Made by a program: the position numbers and the translations under genes
In this document: positions 15,978 through 23,420 of the stretch, in pieces
Layout: every line of letters begins with the position of its first letter
How positions within the stretch are numbered: position 1 is the stretch's first letter
The notes under the pieces: generated by a model
Told to the model about the DNA's origin: nothing
The model's database searches: none
The model's input: only the letters and a program-made list of their open reading frames with translations
DNA from: a virus
Length of the DNA: 33,365 nt
Strand: one strand, 5' to 3'
Virus record (IMG/VR): IMGVR_UViG_3300034010_000639
Location: 1-33,365 of that record

Positions 15978-17024
15978 TCAACGCGCTACGAGCGAGCGAA
16001 GAGACCGCTCGCGCACTTGCGGCCCCCAGCGCGGATCTTCGAACTCGGCCACATAGTCAGCAAGTGCGAACTGTCCGGACTGATAGAGGTCGAACTTGCC
16101 AGGGCCGAGAATCTCGATCTGCTTGCCCTTCGAGAGCCGCGCGAACCGAGTGGGGCCGTCGCCGATTCCGTCCTCATCCACCACGCTGAACACCACAGCC
16201 GCCGCACACCGACACTGCGGGTGGCGATAGAAGGGCTGGTTCACGGAGTAGAGGCGGCCATGCAAGGCCCAGCACACCGGGCAGGTGCGAATGTCAAGGG
16301 CCGAGATGCGCCGGTATCCGACTGCGCCAAGCTGGGCGGCGTTGGCCTGATAGTTCACGAGCGCGGCGTCACGGTGGGCACTCACGATCTCCGTCCTGGC
16401 GATCACGTTGGCCTTCTGATTCAGCTCCCGGGCGGCGTTCACTACGTCGCTGGCGATCCCTGGCTCCTCGAGCCCCGTGCGCACCCTTCGGCGGATTGCG
16501 GCGGCCACCTTGCGCGGGTTCTGGCCTTGCCCCACGCCCTCAATCAGACTGTCCTGCACGGCCTGGCGAAGCTCCGCGGGATACCGACCCAGCAGATCCG
16601 CGAGCGGGCTTCCATCGCTCAGCCGACCCACCATGTTCTCGAGGGCGGCCACCGGGAGCCGGTTCCATTCGGTTGAGACCCGCAGCTTGTCCGGGTGGGC
16701 GGCATACGCGAAATCATAAGCGGCCGCGCCCGCCATCGCAACTGCCTCCGCCTGGGCGCCAGTAATCAGCGCGGTGGACAGGTCCGACACCTCGCCCATC
16801 TGGATGGCCACCTGGTCGAGAAGCCGCTGAAGGCGCTCGGAGCGAAGAAGCCACGAAACCGGAGCGTCCGTGCCCGATTCGGCCAAGGCATCAAGGAGAG
16901 TGAGGAGCTCGAGCAGCAGAACGTCTTCGAGGAGCTGATACGCCTGCTGCATCCCGAGGATGGCAACGGCTTCGCGCTCGATGATGCGCTGGCGATACTG
17001 GGCCGAGATCTCCTGAATAGTCAT
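15978..17024 (-). CDS. Minor head protein, MuF / SPP1 gp7-like
   Basis: A 348-residue protein. The C-terminal third carries the MuF head-morphogenesis domain: ART-E at 209-212 (VIARTEIVSAHR), then CPVCWALHG with Cys248, Cys251 and His255, and HPQCRC with His268, Cys271 and Cys273, a probable zinc site. The N-terminal part is helical and probably contacts the portal. It starts at ATG 17024 in a TGATG overlap with the portal gene. In relatives a few copies enter the procapsid with the portal and help DNA injection. After the domain there are about 70 residues with no recognised toxin or enzyme signature. Confidence 0.88.
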   Translation of the reverse strand: MTIQEISAQYRQRIIEREAVAILGMQQAYQLLEDVLLLELLTLLDALAESGTDAPVSWLLRSERLQRLLDQVAIQMGEVSDLSTALITGAQAEAVAMAGAAAYDFAYAAHPDKLRVSTEWNRLPVAALENMVGRLSDGSPLADLLGRYPAELRQAVQDSLIEGVGQGQNPRKVAAAIRRRVRTGLEEPGIASDVVNAARELNQKANVIARTEIVSAHRDAALVNYQANAAQLGAVGYRRISALDIRTCPVCWALHGRLYSVNQPFYRHPQCRCAAAVVFSVVDEDGIGDGPTRFARLSKGKQIEILGPGKFDLYQSGQFALADYVAEFEDPRWGPQVRERSLRSLVAR

Positions 17025-18370
17025 CAGGGCACTTCAGGGGCGCGGGTGAGCCGGGCGAAGGCACGCTCCTCGCGCTGGAGTGCGGCCTGTTCGGCCTCAG
17101 TGGCCAGCTTTTGCGCCTGGGCGGCATCCACGGAGAGGGCAAGCTGGAACACCATGGCCTTCGGCACCCCAAGACGGTCGAGCACAGCGCCAAGCTCCGC
17201 GCGCTCAAGCTCTGTGACCGGCGAAGTGTCGCGCCAGACCGCGTTCACCTCTTGGCCGGTGGCCGTGCCCACGATGTCCTCCCACACGTTGCCAAAGGTG
17301 ACCTGTCGGTCTTCCACCTTGGTCTGCAGCGGGCTCTCCGTCACTCGAAGGGCCGCGCCGCTCGGCACCTCGCCCTTCTGGCCGAAGAAGTAGGCCGGCA
17401 CCGAGGAAACCCGCGCCACTTCCATACGAGTGCTCTCGGCTACCGCAAGGTTCCCCTGGAACTCGCCACCAGGAAGCTGGCCAAAGTTCGCGTCCGGGTT
17501 GCCTGACACCCAGAGCTTTTGAGCAACCCAGGCTTGGTCTGGCTTGCCTGTTTCAGGGTTGATGGTCTGCTCAATCCCGGTGGCAAATCGCTGAGGATAG
17601 GCGCTGGCCTCCATGCCAACCACCAGGTCGTACAGAGACTTGTTCAGGAGGTCTTGCAAGGGGATGACGGGCTGGAGTTCCGAACGCCCAAACTCACCCG
17701 GCCCTGCGCCGTTTGCCCAATGGAACATAGGCACACGGCCAAAGGTGTGGAGTTGATTGGCTTCTTCGCCGTCTGCATCGAACGGGATCAGTGTGGCGTT
17801 GGCCAGGCCGCTGAGGGCATTCACCTTGTTCTGCGTAATGTATCGCTCCACACGGTTCTCGAAGTAGACCGTCACGCGGGTCCGGCGCTCATTCTTGGTG
17901 CCAACCTGCCACACCTTCACTGCGGCGATCATGCGCTCGGAGTCGCTGTCGTCGTAAACCGGGATGATCTGCCAAGGCCGCTGACGGAAGAGCCTTGGGC
18001 CTTCGTCCGTCTCCCACAGAATGGCGTAGGCGTCTCCGTAGAGCACAGCATCCCGGTGGATCTGGCGTTGCTTCGCATCGAACCGTGAAGCGGTCAAGAA
18101 CCGGGCAGCATTTTCCTCCACAGGGTCGAAGCTGTCCACGATTAGCCGCCCGGAGATCGTGTCCACCACGAGCGGGCAGAGATTGTCCGCAAGGTGCTGC
18201 AACGCACCCTGGAACCGCTCCCGGAACGCGCTCGAGACGTAGTTCATGGGGTGCTTGCCCGTGTAGTACTCGTCGGCCTTCTTATAGGTGAACACCCGGT
18301 TGGCAAGAGAGTCCACGCCGTCGCGGATCAGCGAGCCGTGTTCAAGTTGGGCGAGGGTGGCCGGGAGCAC
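17024..18370 (-). CDS. Portal protein, SPP1 gp6-like
   Basis: A 448-residue protein with the pattern of siphovirus portals: an N-terminal helical part with YYTGKHPMNYV, a repeated wing domain (VVDTISGRLIVDSF, DAVLYGDAYAILWETDEG, VTVYFENRVERYI), a core with the stem helix (LLNKSLYDLVVGMEASAYPQ) and the tunnel-loop region, ending in a long Ala/Glu-rich helix (AAQAQKLATEAEQAALQ). It forms the dodecameric DNA entry channel. I use GTG 18370 as start; it lies 31 bases after the TGA that closes the terminase remnant. The ribosome site for it is weak: GGGAGG lies about 20 bases upstream. Confidence 0.85.
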   Translation of the reverse strand: MLPATLAQLEHGSLIRDGVDSLANRVFTYKKADEYYTGKHPMNYVSSAFRERFQGALQHLADNLCPLVVDTISGRLIVDSFDPVEENAARFLTASRFDAKQRQIHRDAVLYGDAYAILWETDEGPRLFRQRPWQIIPVYDDSDSERMIAAVKVWQVGTKNERRTRVTVYFENRVERYITQNKVNALSGLANATLIPFDADGEEANQLHTFGRVPMFHWANGAGPGEFGRSELQPVIPLQDLLNKSLYDLVVGMEASAYPQRFATGIEQTINPETGKPDQAWVAQKLWVSGNPDANFGQLPGGEFQGNLAVAESTRMEVARVSSVPAYFFGQKGEVPSGAALRVTESPLQTKVEDRQVTFGNVWEDIVGTATGQEVNAVWRDTSPVTELERAELGAVLDRLGVPKAMVFQLALSVDAAQAQKLATEAEQAALQREERAFARLTRAPEVP

Positions 18371-18400
18371 GAGGCCGAGTGGCGAGAATGCCCTCCCAGG

Positions 18401-18523
18401 TCAATAGTTGGAGGAGACGACGCCCACCGACCTGGCCGGGAACAGATGCGTGAATCCCCACACCAGCGCGTCCAGGCGGTCGGGGCTCTTCATGCCCTTC
18501 CCGGGCTCCCACTCGCACATCTA
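18401..18523 (-). pseudogene. Amber codon and orphaned C-terminus of terminase
   Basis: The TAG at 18523-18521 is followed in the same frame by 39 codons to TGA 18403-18401. They begin MCEWEPGKGMKSPDRLDALVW and end in SSNY. This is the natural C-terminus of the large terminase: related enzymes carry a Gln or Glu in the LED-x-MC position, so a single CAG to TAG change explains the stop. Joined, the protein would have 434 positions. The piece has no ribosome site of its own, though the next codon is ATG. Confidence 0.85.
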
Positions 18524-19705
18524 GTCTTCGAGCTCCGCAAACACGCCCATGTGGTGCATCTTCTCCTGCTCGTAGAGGCTTGAGATCGGCTCCGCGCGCG
18601 CCTCCTTGGCGTGGCTGGCCCATACGAGCACCACAGGGATGGTCGGATCAATCGTGTGGATGGTGTGCTTCACCATGGCCCCGCCCTGGTTGGCTTCGGC
18701 CACGATCACATTCGCTCCGTGGTCGTGGTACGCCTTAACTGCCGCGACGGCCCATGTCTGCGGGGAGCCTTGGCAGCTCACGTCGTCTAGCACGATGCCG
18801 TGACCCTTGGCAGTGCGGCCGCACACCACAATCCCGTGCTCGGCTACGTCTTCTGATTTCTTGTCCGAGGCGCCGGGGTCCACAGCCACCGCGATCCTTA
18901 CGATCGGGTCCTTCTCGAAGGGCCTGGTGATTCGGCCTTCCTCGAGCCACGAGCGCCGCCACAGGGCTCCGGGGTTGTCGTCAAGCAGCTCGCCCTCGAG
19001 CTCCTGTCTTCCCAGCCGCGTGCCCTTATATCGTTCCTCGAGAGCCTGGATGAAAGACTTGGCTAGGTTGGCCTTGTTATCTTTCGTCGCACCTCGCGTG
19101 ATCACGACGCTGGGCAACTTCAGTGCATCCTTGAAGGTGGTCGTGGGCTTCGGCGTCGAGGCGATAGCGATCTGCGGATTCTCTCCCAGTCGGCAGCCAA
19201 ACACCAGGTTACTTAGGGCTTCGGGATACCGCCATGCAGCAACCTCATCCGCCACTGCTTTGTGGCATTGAGGGCCACGTAGCTGGTCAGGTTCCGCCGC
19301 TGAGAAGCAGAGCGCGGTGCTTCCGTTCGGCCAGGTCAGCCGGCGATCATTGGCATTCCACTTGGGGCGGAACCATGGTGGCGACCAGGCGAGAATGCCG
19401 GCCGGCCCTTTCACAATCACGTCTCGGTAGTCCGCAGCGGTGCGCGCTACGATGTGGATGATGGTGCCAGGCTTCTGAGCCCACTTGATCACCAGCTCGG
19501 CGATGGTACGGGTTTTGCCCCAACCACGGCCCGCCTGGATGACCCAGGCGAACCATGCTGCACTCGGAGCCTGCTGGTCAGGGCGACCCCAGAACTCCCA
19601 GTCGTAATGCAGAACCTCAAGCTCTTCTTCCGTGAGGTTTGCAAGGATGGCCGCCCTTTCAGCGGCCTTCAGCGAGGCGAGCCAGTCGCTCGTGAATCGT
19701 CTCAC
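18521..19705 (-). CDS. terL: Terminase large subunit, cut short by an amber codon
   Basis: The packaging motor and nuclease. Walker A is at residues 59-65 (GRGWGKT), Walker B is VADEVAAW with Asp153/Glu154, the coupling motif is STPKPT (183-188), and the RNase H-like nuclease shows Asp276 (VAVDPG) and Glu337 (VIVAEANQGG). GTG 19705 is supported by GGAGG six bases upstream; it overlaps the small-subunit gene by 47 bases. A TAG at 18523-18521 stops translation after residue 394, within a segment (FAELED*MCEWEPG) that is continuous in this family. The missing part is coded in frame just downstream and includes the SPDRLDALVW block, which should supply the third metal-binding acid. As written, nuclease function is expected to fail while ATPase motifs remain. 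Confidence 0.9.
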   Translation of the reverse strand: MRRFTSDWLASLKAAERAAILANLTEEELEVLHYDWEFWGRPDQQAPSAAWFAWVIQAGRGWGKTRTIAELVIKWAQKPGTIIHIVARTAADYRDVIVKGPAGILAWSPPWFRPKWNANDRRLTWPNGSTALCFSAAEPDQLRGPQCHKAVADEVAAWRYPEALSNLVFGCRLGENPQIAIASTPKPTTTFKDALKLPSVVITRGATKDNKANLAKSFIQALEERYKGTRLGRQELEGELLDDNPGALWRRSWLEEGRITRPFEKDPIVRIAVAVDPGASDKKSEDVAEHGIVVCGRTAKGHGIVLDDVSCQGSPQTWAVAAVKAYHDHGANVIVAEANQGGAMVKHTIHTIDPTIPVVLVWASHAKEARAEPISSLYEQEKMHHMGVFAELED

Positions 19706-20276
19706 GCAAGGCCTCCGCTCGGCCCATGGTCATTCCTGCTTCTGCATTGCTAAGCCCGTAGGAATCCCGCTCCATGCGCACTACGCGCTCGATGGTGCCC
19801 GCCAGCGTGCTGAGGTGGCCGGTCAGGCTATCCCCACTTCCGAGCTTCAGAACCACCATCGCTTCGATACGCTCCTCTTGGTTCCCGTTCAGGTACTGCT
19901 CGACCAGGTCCAGCACTCGATCTACATTGAGCCTGAGCCGCAACGTGAGGCTCCTGTGGCTGGCAATGATGTCCACCTGTCTCTGGGCCGCTCTCTCGAC
20001 CACCGCCGGCTTGCCATGAACTTTGTTCACATCCTGTTCACAAGATGCGCCGTGTTCACTTTCTTGTTCACTAGCGTCGAGTTCAGCGAGCTTCGCCGCG
20101 CGGATGCGCTTAACCCGATCCGTGGGGTCCTTCACCCAGCCTTCGCGGGTGATTCGGTTCTGAATCGTGGAGCGGTGCTTGATGCCATGCAGGTCGCAAA
20201 GAGCCTGGAGCGTGTACGCCCCAGTCTCATAGTCGGCCCTGATCCTCTGCCAATCGGGTTTGGCTCGAGTGCCCAT
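19659..20276 (-). CDS. Terminase small subunit-like HTH protein
   Basis: The start is ATG 20276 (MGTRAKPDW) in a TGATG overlap with the gene before, giving 205 residues; the open frame upstream only shadows that gene. Residues 8-45 hold a helix-turn-helix of the type seen in small terminases (RADYETGAYTLQALCDLHG, then KHRSTIQNRITREGW). An acidic linker and a long C-terminal helical region with ERVVRMERDSYGLSNAEAG follow, likely the oligomerisation part. It lies just before the large subunit and would recognise the pac or cos site. Similar HTH proteins also occur as non-terminase regulators, but the place makes the terminase role the best reading. Confidence 0.8.
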   Translation of the reverse strand: MGTRAKPDWQRIRADYETGAYTLQALCDLHGIKHRSTIQNRITREGWVKDPTDRVKRIRAAKLAELDASEQESEHGASCEQDVNKVHGKPAVVERAAQRQVDIIASHRSLTLRLRLNVDRVLDLVEQYLNGNQEERIEAMVVLKLGSGDSLTGHLSTLAGTIERVVRMERDSYGLSNAEAGMTMGRAEALRETIHERLARLAEGR

Positions 20277-20632
20277 CAGAGCTTGACTTCGATCACGCCG
20301 TGGAAGTGGTTGCCGTACCGATCGTCGTTCACCTGCACCGGCACGGAAGTCTGCACATCGATCTCTTGTGCCCACTCGAACATCTTGAGATCAGGGATGC
20401 CATCGAGGTGCACAACGGCTCGGGCGAAGGGCTTCTCACCAATCTCGGATTGGTTTAGCGAGACAAGGATGTCAAACGGGCCAGGGAGCGGTAAGGCCCT
20501 CGCGTAGTAGCCTTCGCCTGGCAGATCGTACACCCGATCCACCGTGCCTGTCTTGGTGTAGCCGATCTTGAAGATCAGCAGGTTGATGAAGGCGCGGAAT
20601 CGGTAGTCACCGCGGATGCGGACGCTGGCCAT
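20276..20632 (-). CDS. Conserved-looking phage protein, unknown
   Basis: A 118-residue protein, alternating strands throughout, with a basic N-terminus (MASVRIRGDYRFRAF) and an ending VNDDRYGNHFHGVIEVKL. It is coupled to the small terminase gene (TGATG). It starts at ATG 20632, the first gene of the leftward packaging and structural block, and faces a small plus-strand frame across 27 bases. A TTGACA hexamer lies 29 bases upstream on the minus strand (20666-20661), but I see no convincing -10 box. No family was recognised. Confidence 0.65.
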   Translation of the reverse strand: MASVRIRGDYRFRAFINLLIFKIGYTKTGTVDRVYDLPGEGYYARALPLPGPFDILVSLNQSEIGEKPFARAVVHLDGIPDLKMFEWAQEIDVQTSVPVQVNDDRYGNHFHGVIEVKL

Positions 20633-20659
20633 GAAGGCTGGTGGGAAACTTCTTTACCT

Positions 20660-20911
20660 GTGTCAACAAAGCGGGCAGCATGGGCGTCTGTACAAGATAT
20701 GGAGCGCCAAATCCAAGTGAACGATCAGGTGGTTCACACCGCGTCAGGCCAGCACTACTATGTTGAAAGGGTGGTTGGGGACAATGTTTACTGCCGAGCA
20801 GTGGGAGACCGACAGCCAGATATGCCGGAAGTAGCGACGTTCAGCGCGCATGACCTGCGTACAGCTATGGCTGCCCGTAACCAAATCATCGCAGATTCGC
20901 CAGGTCAGTAG
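20660..20911 (+). CDS. Small plus-strand protein, weakly DUF2158-like
   Basis: A frame of 83 codons from GTG 20660, or 70 from ATG 20699, ending in TAG 20909-20911. The core VNDQVVHTASGQHYYVERVVGDNVYCRAVG resembles the short beta-barrel of DUF2158/YodC-like proteins (a V-x-L-x-SGG-x-x-MTV-type pattern followed by a CRW-like strand), though conserved residues are only partly met. Neither start has a clear ribosome site. It stands alone on the plus strand between leftward modules. It could be a chance open frame. Confidence 0.4.
   Translation: MSTKRAAWASVQDMERQIQVNDQVVHTASGQHYYVERVVGDNVYCRAVGDRQPDMPEVATFSAHDLRTAMAARNQIIADSPGQ
20661..20668. repeat. TRTCAACA intergenic motif, copy 1
   Basis: TGTCAACA stands between the divergent starts near 20632 and 20660. 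The minus-strand reading contains a TTGACA hexamer (20666-20661), so it may be part of a promoter or an operator. The same octamer family recurs at 21716, 30841 and 30885. Confidence 0.4.
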
Positions 20912-21026
20912 CAACCTATCTGTGCCCTGCACTCATTCCGGCCCCTCCCAGATAGTGGCCGCCGGCCAGTGCACTTTAAGTATTGGCTGGCAGTATGCCA
21001 GCTGGGCGCGGAAGGGGCCAGCCCTC

Positions 21027-21248
21027 TTAACGGTTGGCCCAGCGAGCCATGGCCGCCTTCTTGGCAATAGCCTTTCGCTCTTCACTGGAGAGCTTCGCCG
21101 CGCGAGCCTTGCCACCCTTCAATCCACCGAGTCTCCCAAGGCTGACTGCAGCAGGATTCTTTAGTGGAACCCCCTCGCATTGCAACGGTTCTGCGATCCG
21201 TCGGGGTTTCCCCGAAGACTTGGACATGGGCAGCGGTTGTGGCATCAA
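21027..21248 (-). CDS. Small basic GRxGGxKGG-type protein
   Basis: A 73-residue, very basic protein. Its second half, AAVSLGRLGGLKGGKARAAK and then LSSEERKAIAKKAAMARW, is a pattern seen in many short phage and chromosomal proteins of unknown function; a nucleic-acid-binding role is often supposed from the charge. It starts at ATG 21248 (or the next codon, also ATG) and ends in TAA 21029-21027. It lies apart from its neighbours, with 115 bases on the left and 214 on the right, so it is likely a single-gene transcript. Confidence 0.75.
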   Translation of the reverse strand: MMPQPLPMSKSSGKPRRIAEPLQCEGVPLKNPAAVSLGRLGGLKGGKARAAKLSSEERKAIAKKAAMARWANR

Positions 21249-21361
21249 TGAACGGACATCTAAAACCGCTAAATGGTCTCAGCCTTCTTGCCTGGCTGAG
21301 AACCTGTAGGCACGATGAACCCTCCGCCTCATGCTTGAGCGGTCTAGGACTTTGGGACCTT

Positions 21362-21388
21362 TTAGCAGTCTCGCGGCTACTCTGCTAA
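21362..21388. repeat. 7-base inverted repeat in gene-free gap
   Basis: TTAGCAG (21362-21368) and CTGCTAA (21382-21388) form a perfect inverted repeat with a 13-base G+C-rich spacer. It lies in the 214-base gap upstream of both the basic protein (minus) and the 48-residue plus-strand gene, so it could be an operator or a hairpin in a leader. There is no T-run on either side, which argues against a terminator. I see nothing else of note in 21249-21462. Confidence 0.4.
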
Positions 21389-21462
21389 TCGACTCGCGTC
21401 TTGAATGGGCGGGCATGGGGCCCTAGTCGAAAAGAACCCCGTCTGCCCAGCGAGAAAAAAAA

Positions 21463-21609
21463 ATGCGTGATAACAATCACCGCAACCGTTCGGCCATCAC
21501 TGGCCGGTTCGTCAACGACGCCGCCGCTGCTCGGTGGCCCAAGACCACGGTTCGGGAAACCATCAAGCCCGAAACTAAACTCCGTCCGAAGCCTGATACG
21601 AAGAAGTAA
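21463..21609 (+). CDS. 48-residue RSAxTGRFV-type protein
   Basis: ATG 21463 to TAA 21609 codes for a basic 48-residue protein with RSAITGRFV near the N-terminus, AAARWPKTTVRETIK in the middle and a Lys/Pro-rich end. This motif order (R-S-A-x-T/S-G-R-F-V ... P-x-T-T-V-x-E) occurs in a widespread group of tiny bacterial and phage proteins of unknown function. The ribosome site is poor: the start follows CGAG and a run of A. It is followed by a hairpin that may end the transcript. Confidence 0.7.
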   Translation: MRDNNHRNRSAITGRFVNDAAAARWPKTTVRETIKPETKLRPKPDTKK

Positions 21610-21626
21610 CAGGCCTTAGGCTCGAC

Positions 21627-21650
21627 TGGGGTCTGTTCGCGCAGGCCCCA
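21627..21650 (+). terminator. Hairpin after the 48-residue gene
   Basis: A 9-pair stem (arms 21627-21635 and 21642-21650, one G-U pair) encloses a six-base loop, 18 bases after the stop codon. The following sequence has only a weak T-run (TTTT about ten bases on), so termination may be partial. Right of it, 21651-21775 holds an ATTGCAAT palindrome and two CAAC-containing motifs but no gene. Confidence 0.5.
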
Positions 21651-21703
21651 ATTCCTGGGTTTTGGTCGTTGAAACCAGAGCTACTATTGCAATTACGTTT
21701 GTG

Positions 21704-21724
21704 GATTGTCAACGGTATCAACAA
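21704..21724. repeat. TRTCAACA intergenic motif, copy 2, with half copy
   Basis: GATTGTCAAC (21704-21713) is followed two bases later by TATCAACA (21716-21723). The pair repeats the two sequence forms found at both ends of the repressor control region (GATTTATCAACA and GATTTGTCAACA). It lies in the gap between the plus-strand small gene and the end of the holin gene. Confidence 0.4.
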
Positions 21725-21775
21725 TTCGTGCCCAATTGGCAGGAAAAACAAGGCGCGACTCGAGTCCAATTCTGA

Positions 21776-22273
21776 TCATCCCGAACGCAGGTCTTTGACG
21801 GCTTTGCCCTCTGCTTTCTTCAACCACTTCCCGAGCTGGCCGAGGACCGGGAGGTCCATCTGAGCGGAGTTGATCAGCACGGAGCGCGCTTCATGCAGGA
21901 TGAGGATCGAGAGAACCGTGAGCATCGCTCCGGCCACACCGTCACGCTTCAGGGTCGGAGTGAGCGCGGCGGCCTGGCTGACGCCCCAGATCACCGCGTA
22001 AACGGCCAGGATCGAGCACGAGTACCCCACCATCTTAGCCACCGTTCGACGGAAGAGGATGTTGCCGTCGAACTTCCCTGCGTACCATGCGGCCGCGGCT
22101 CCGGTCACCAGATCCAGCAGGAGCAGGGCCACCATGACAATGCCGCCCACCACCACACTCTCGGAAGGCATGAGTGAAGCCAGGCCGCCGAGGGTGATGG
22201 CCGCCACCAGCTCCGTGGGGCCAGCGATCAGCGCCTTCTTGGTGGCTGCGAGCACTTGTGGGTAAGTGATCAT
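21776..22273 (-). CDS. Holin, phage_holin_4 / TcdE-like
   Basis: The start is ATG 22273 in a 4-base ATGA overlap with the amidase, giving 165 residues; the open frame further upstream is a shadow. It has about three to four hydrophobic segments: ELVAAITLGGLASLM, VVVGGIVMVALLLLDLVTG, MVGYSCSILAVYAVIWGVS and AMLTVLSILIL. The LLLDLVTGAAAAWYAGKF stretch followed by FRRTVAKMVGY matches the phage_holin_4 pattern. The C-terminus is charged. It would form lesions in the inner membrane at the time of lysis so that the coupled amidase reaches the wall. No spanin gene is recognised nearby. Confidence 0.82.
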   Translation of the reverse strand: MITYPQVLAATKKALIAGPTELVAAITLGGLASLMPSESVVVGGIVMVALLLLDLVTGAAAAWYAGKFDGNILFRRTVAKMVGYSCSILAVYAVIWGVSQAAALTPTLKRDGVAGAMLTVLSILILHEARSVLINSAQMDLPVLGQLGKWLKKAEGKAVKDLRSG

Positions 22274-22818
22274 CCGTCCCAGCCCACCTTTTGAAATGCG
22301 CCCCACAGAACAAGCCCGCGAACATGGTTTCTGCAGAATGCAGTGAACGACCACCCACGAGGGTCATTCTTGCGCCCAGGCGAGACCAGGCGGTGTGTGG
22401 AGATGTGGGTGATGGTGCTGATTGCCTTCTGCAGCTCCTTGATCAGCCACGCGGCCGACTCTTCCTGAGCCTTGGTCACTTGCTCCTGGCCATCATTCCA
22501 GTTCGCGAACGCGATGCCGATGGTGTAACCGTTGCACAGCTTGCCCATCCATCCGACCGACCTTCCCGCGTGCCACGCACTTCGAGAAGTCGGCACACAC
22601 TTGAAGATGGTTCCATCCCGCTCGATGATGTAGTGGTAGCTGGACAGCACCGTTGCCTTGCGAAGCCAGGCGATGGAGGACAGAGCCGAAGCACCGGCAG
22701 TGGAGTGCATGATGATCCCTGTAATCGGCTTCTTTCGCTTGCTCGACTTCAGCTCTTTCGTGAGCGGGATAATGGTGGGCATCAGAGACACGCTGGCGAG
22801 CGTGCCCCTGATCGTCAA
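22270..22818 (-). CDS. Endolysin, N-acetylmuramoyl-L-alanine amidase (Amidase_2)
   Basis: A zinc amidase of the AmpD/T7 lysozyme type, cleaving the bond between muramic acid and L-Ala. Counting from TTG 22818, the zinc ligands are His38 (IIMHSTAG), His142 (STHRLVSPGRKNDP) and Asp152, with the catalytic Lys150 in the same motif. Other family marks are YHYII at 61-65 and WHAGRS at 82-87. Neither TTG 22818 nor ATG 22782 has a strong ribosome site; the ATG would remove 12 residues and keep the whole domain. The extended, basic C-terminus after the domain has no recognised wall-binding repeat. There is no signal peptide, so export needs the holin. Confidence 0.88.
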   Translation of the reverse strand: MTIRGTLASVSLMPTIIPLTKELKSSKRKKPITGIIMHSTAGASALSSIAWLRKATVLSSYHYIIERDGTIFKCVPTSRSAWHAGRSVGWMGKLCNGYTIGIAFANWNDGQEQVTKAQEESAAWLIKELQKAISTITHISTHRLVSPGRKNDPRGWSFTAFCRNHVRGLVLWGAFQKVGWDG

Positions 22819-22830
22819 TCTCGAAGTGTT

Positions 22831-23067
22831 TTAGGACGGATACTCAATCCGCACAATCACTTCAACCCCAAGAATCATGTCGTAGTCGATGCGCCTGCCC
22901 ACAACTACGAACTCCGCTCCATTCCTTAGGTTTATCCGGTCGCCAACGGCTGGAACGAATGTCCACTTTTGTGTCTCAGATGCTTCACCAGAAGCCTCAT
23001 CGACGAACTTAAAGTAGTGCTCATCAGGATTGTGTCCTAGTAACGAATCGATGAACTTTCTGCCCAT
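22831..23067 (-). CDS. Small unknown protein next to lysis genes
   Basis: A 78-residue acidic protein from ATG 23067 to TAA 22833-22831. The C-terminal half is beta-rich (WTFVPAVGDRINLRNGAEFVVVGRRID, closing GVEVIVRIEYPS) and may be a small barrel. There are 12 bases to the amidase TTG and 23 bases after the TAG of the gene before it. No family is recognised. It could belong to the lysis transcript. Confidence 0.6.
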   Translation of the reverse strand: MGRKFIDSLLGHNPDEHYFKFVDEASGEASETQKWTFVPAVGDRINLRNGAEFVVVGRRIDYDMILGVEVIVRIEYPS

Positions 23068-23090
23068 GGCTCTAAATGTACCGTGCGTTC

Positions 23091-23420
23091 CTATGAACCG
23101 TTGTTTTGCAGGAGCCAGGCCGCGGCCTTCCAGTCGATCACTGGCTCCGTCTTAGTGGTCTCGATGGTCGAGCCATCAGTGGCCCGGCGCCTGGTCACGG
23201 TCACCACGTCGCGCGGCTGAGAGGCCTTCTGCACGGCTGCAAGGCAGCGGAGTCGAAACTCCGCCTCTGCCCGCTTGCACTTCATCTGGAAGTCCGGGTC
23301 TTCCCTGATGAACGTGGCCACCTCGGCGAAAGGCACCTGAGCGAAGTTGGCCGCATGGATGCGACTGAGCCCCGCCCGGAGGCCCTGCAGCACCCAATCA
23401 ATCTGCTCGTCGGTGAGCAA
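23091..23420 (-). CDS. Small helical protein, possibly terminase-small-like
   Basis: A 109-residue protein. The pattern FIREDPDFQMKCKRAEAEFRLRCLAAVQKA, a mid-region of charged residues, and the ending DWKAAAWLLQ resembles short HTH proteins found as small terminase-like or packaging-associated factors. TTG 23420 is well supported: AAGGAGG lies six bases upstream. It overlaps the end of the methyltransferase gene by 23 bases. It ends in TAG (23093-23091), a second normal use of amber as stop. Since another small terminase candidate sits next to terL, its role is open. Confidence 0.6.
   Translation of the reverse strand: MLTDEQIDWVLQGLRAGLSRIHAANFAQVPFAEVATFIREDPDFQMKCKRAEAEFRLRCLAAVQKASQPRDVVTVTRRRATDGSTIETTKTEPVIDWKAAAWLLQNNGS

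Noticed and set aside
18401-19705. General TAG recoding (TAG read as Gln) in this phage
   Set aside because: Several other genes end plausibly in TAG right before the next gene start, and no suppressor tRNA is visible in the window; local mutation is simpler.
21249-21462. Attachment site near the inverted repeat at 21362-21388
   Set aside because: No integrase gene lies nearby and no second copy of the core was seen, so attP cannot be supported.
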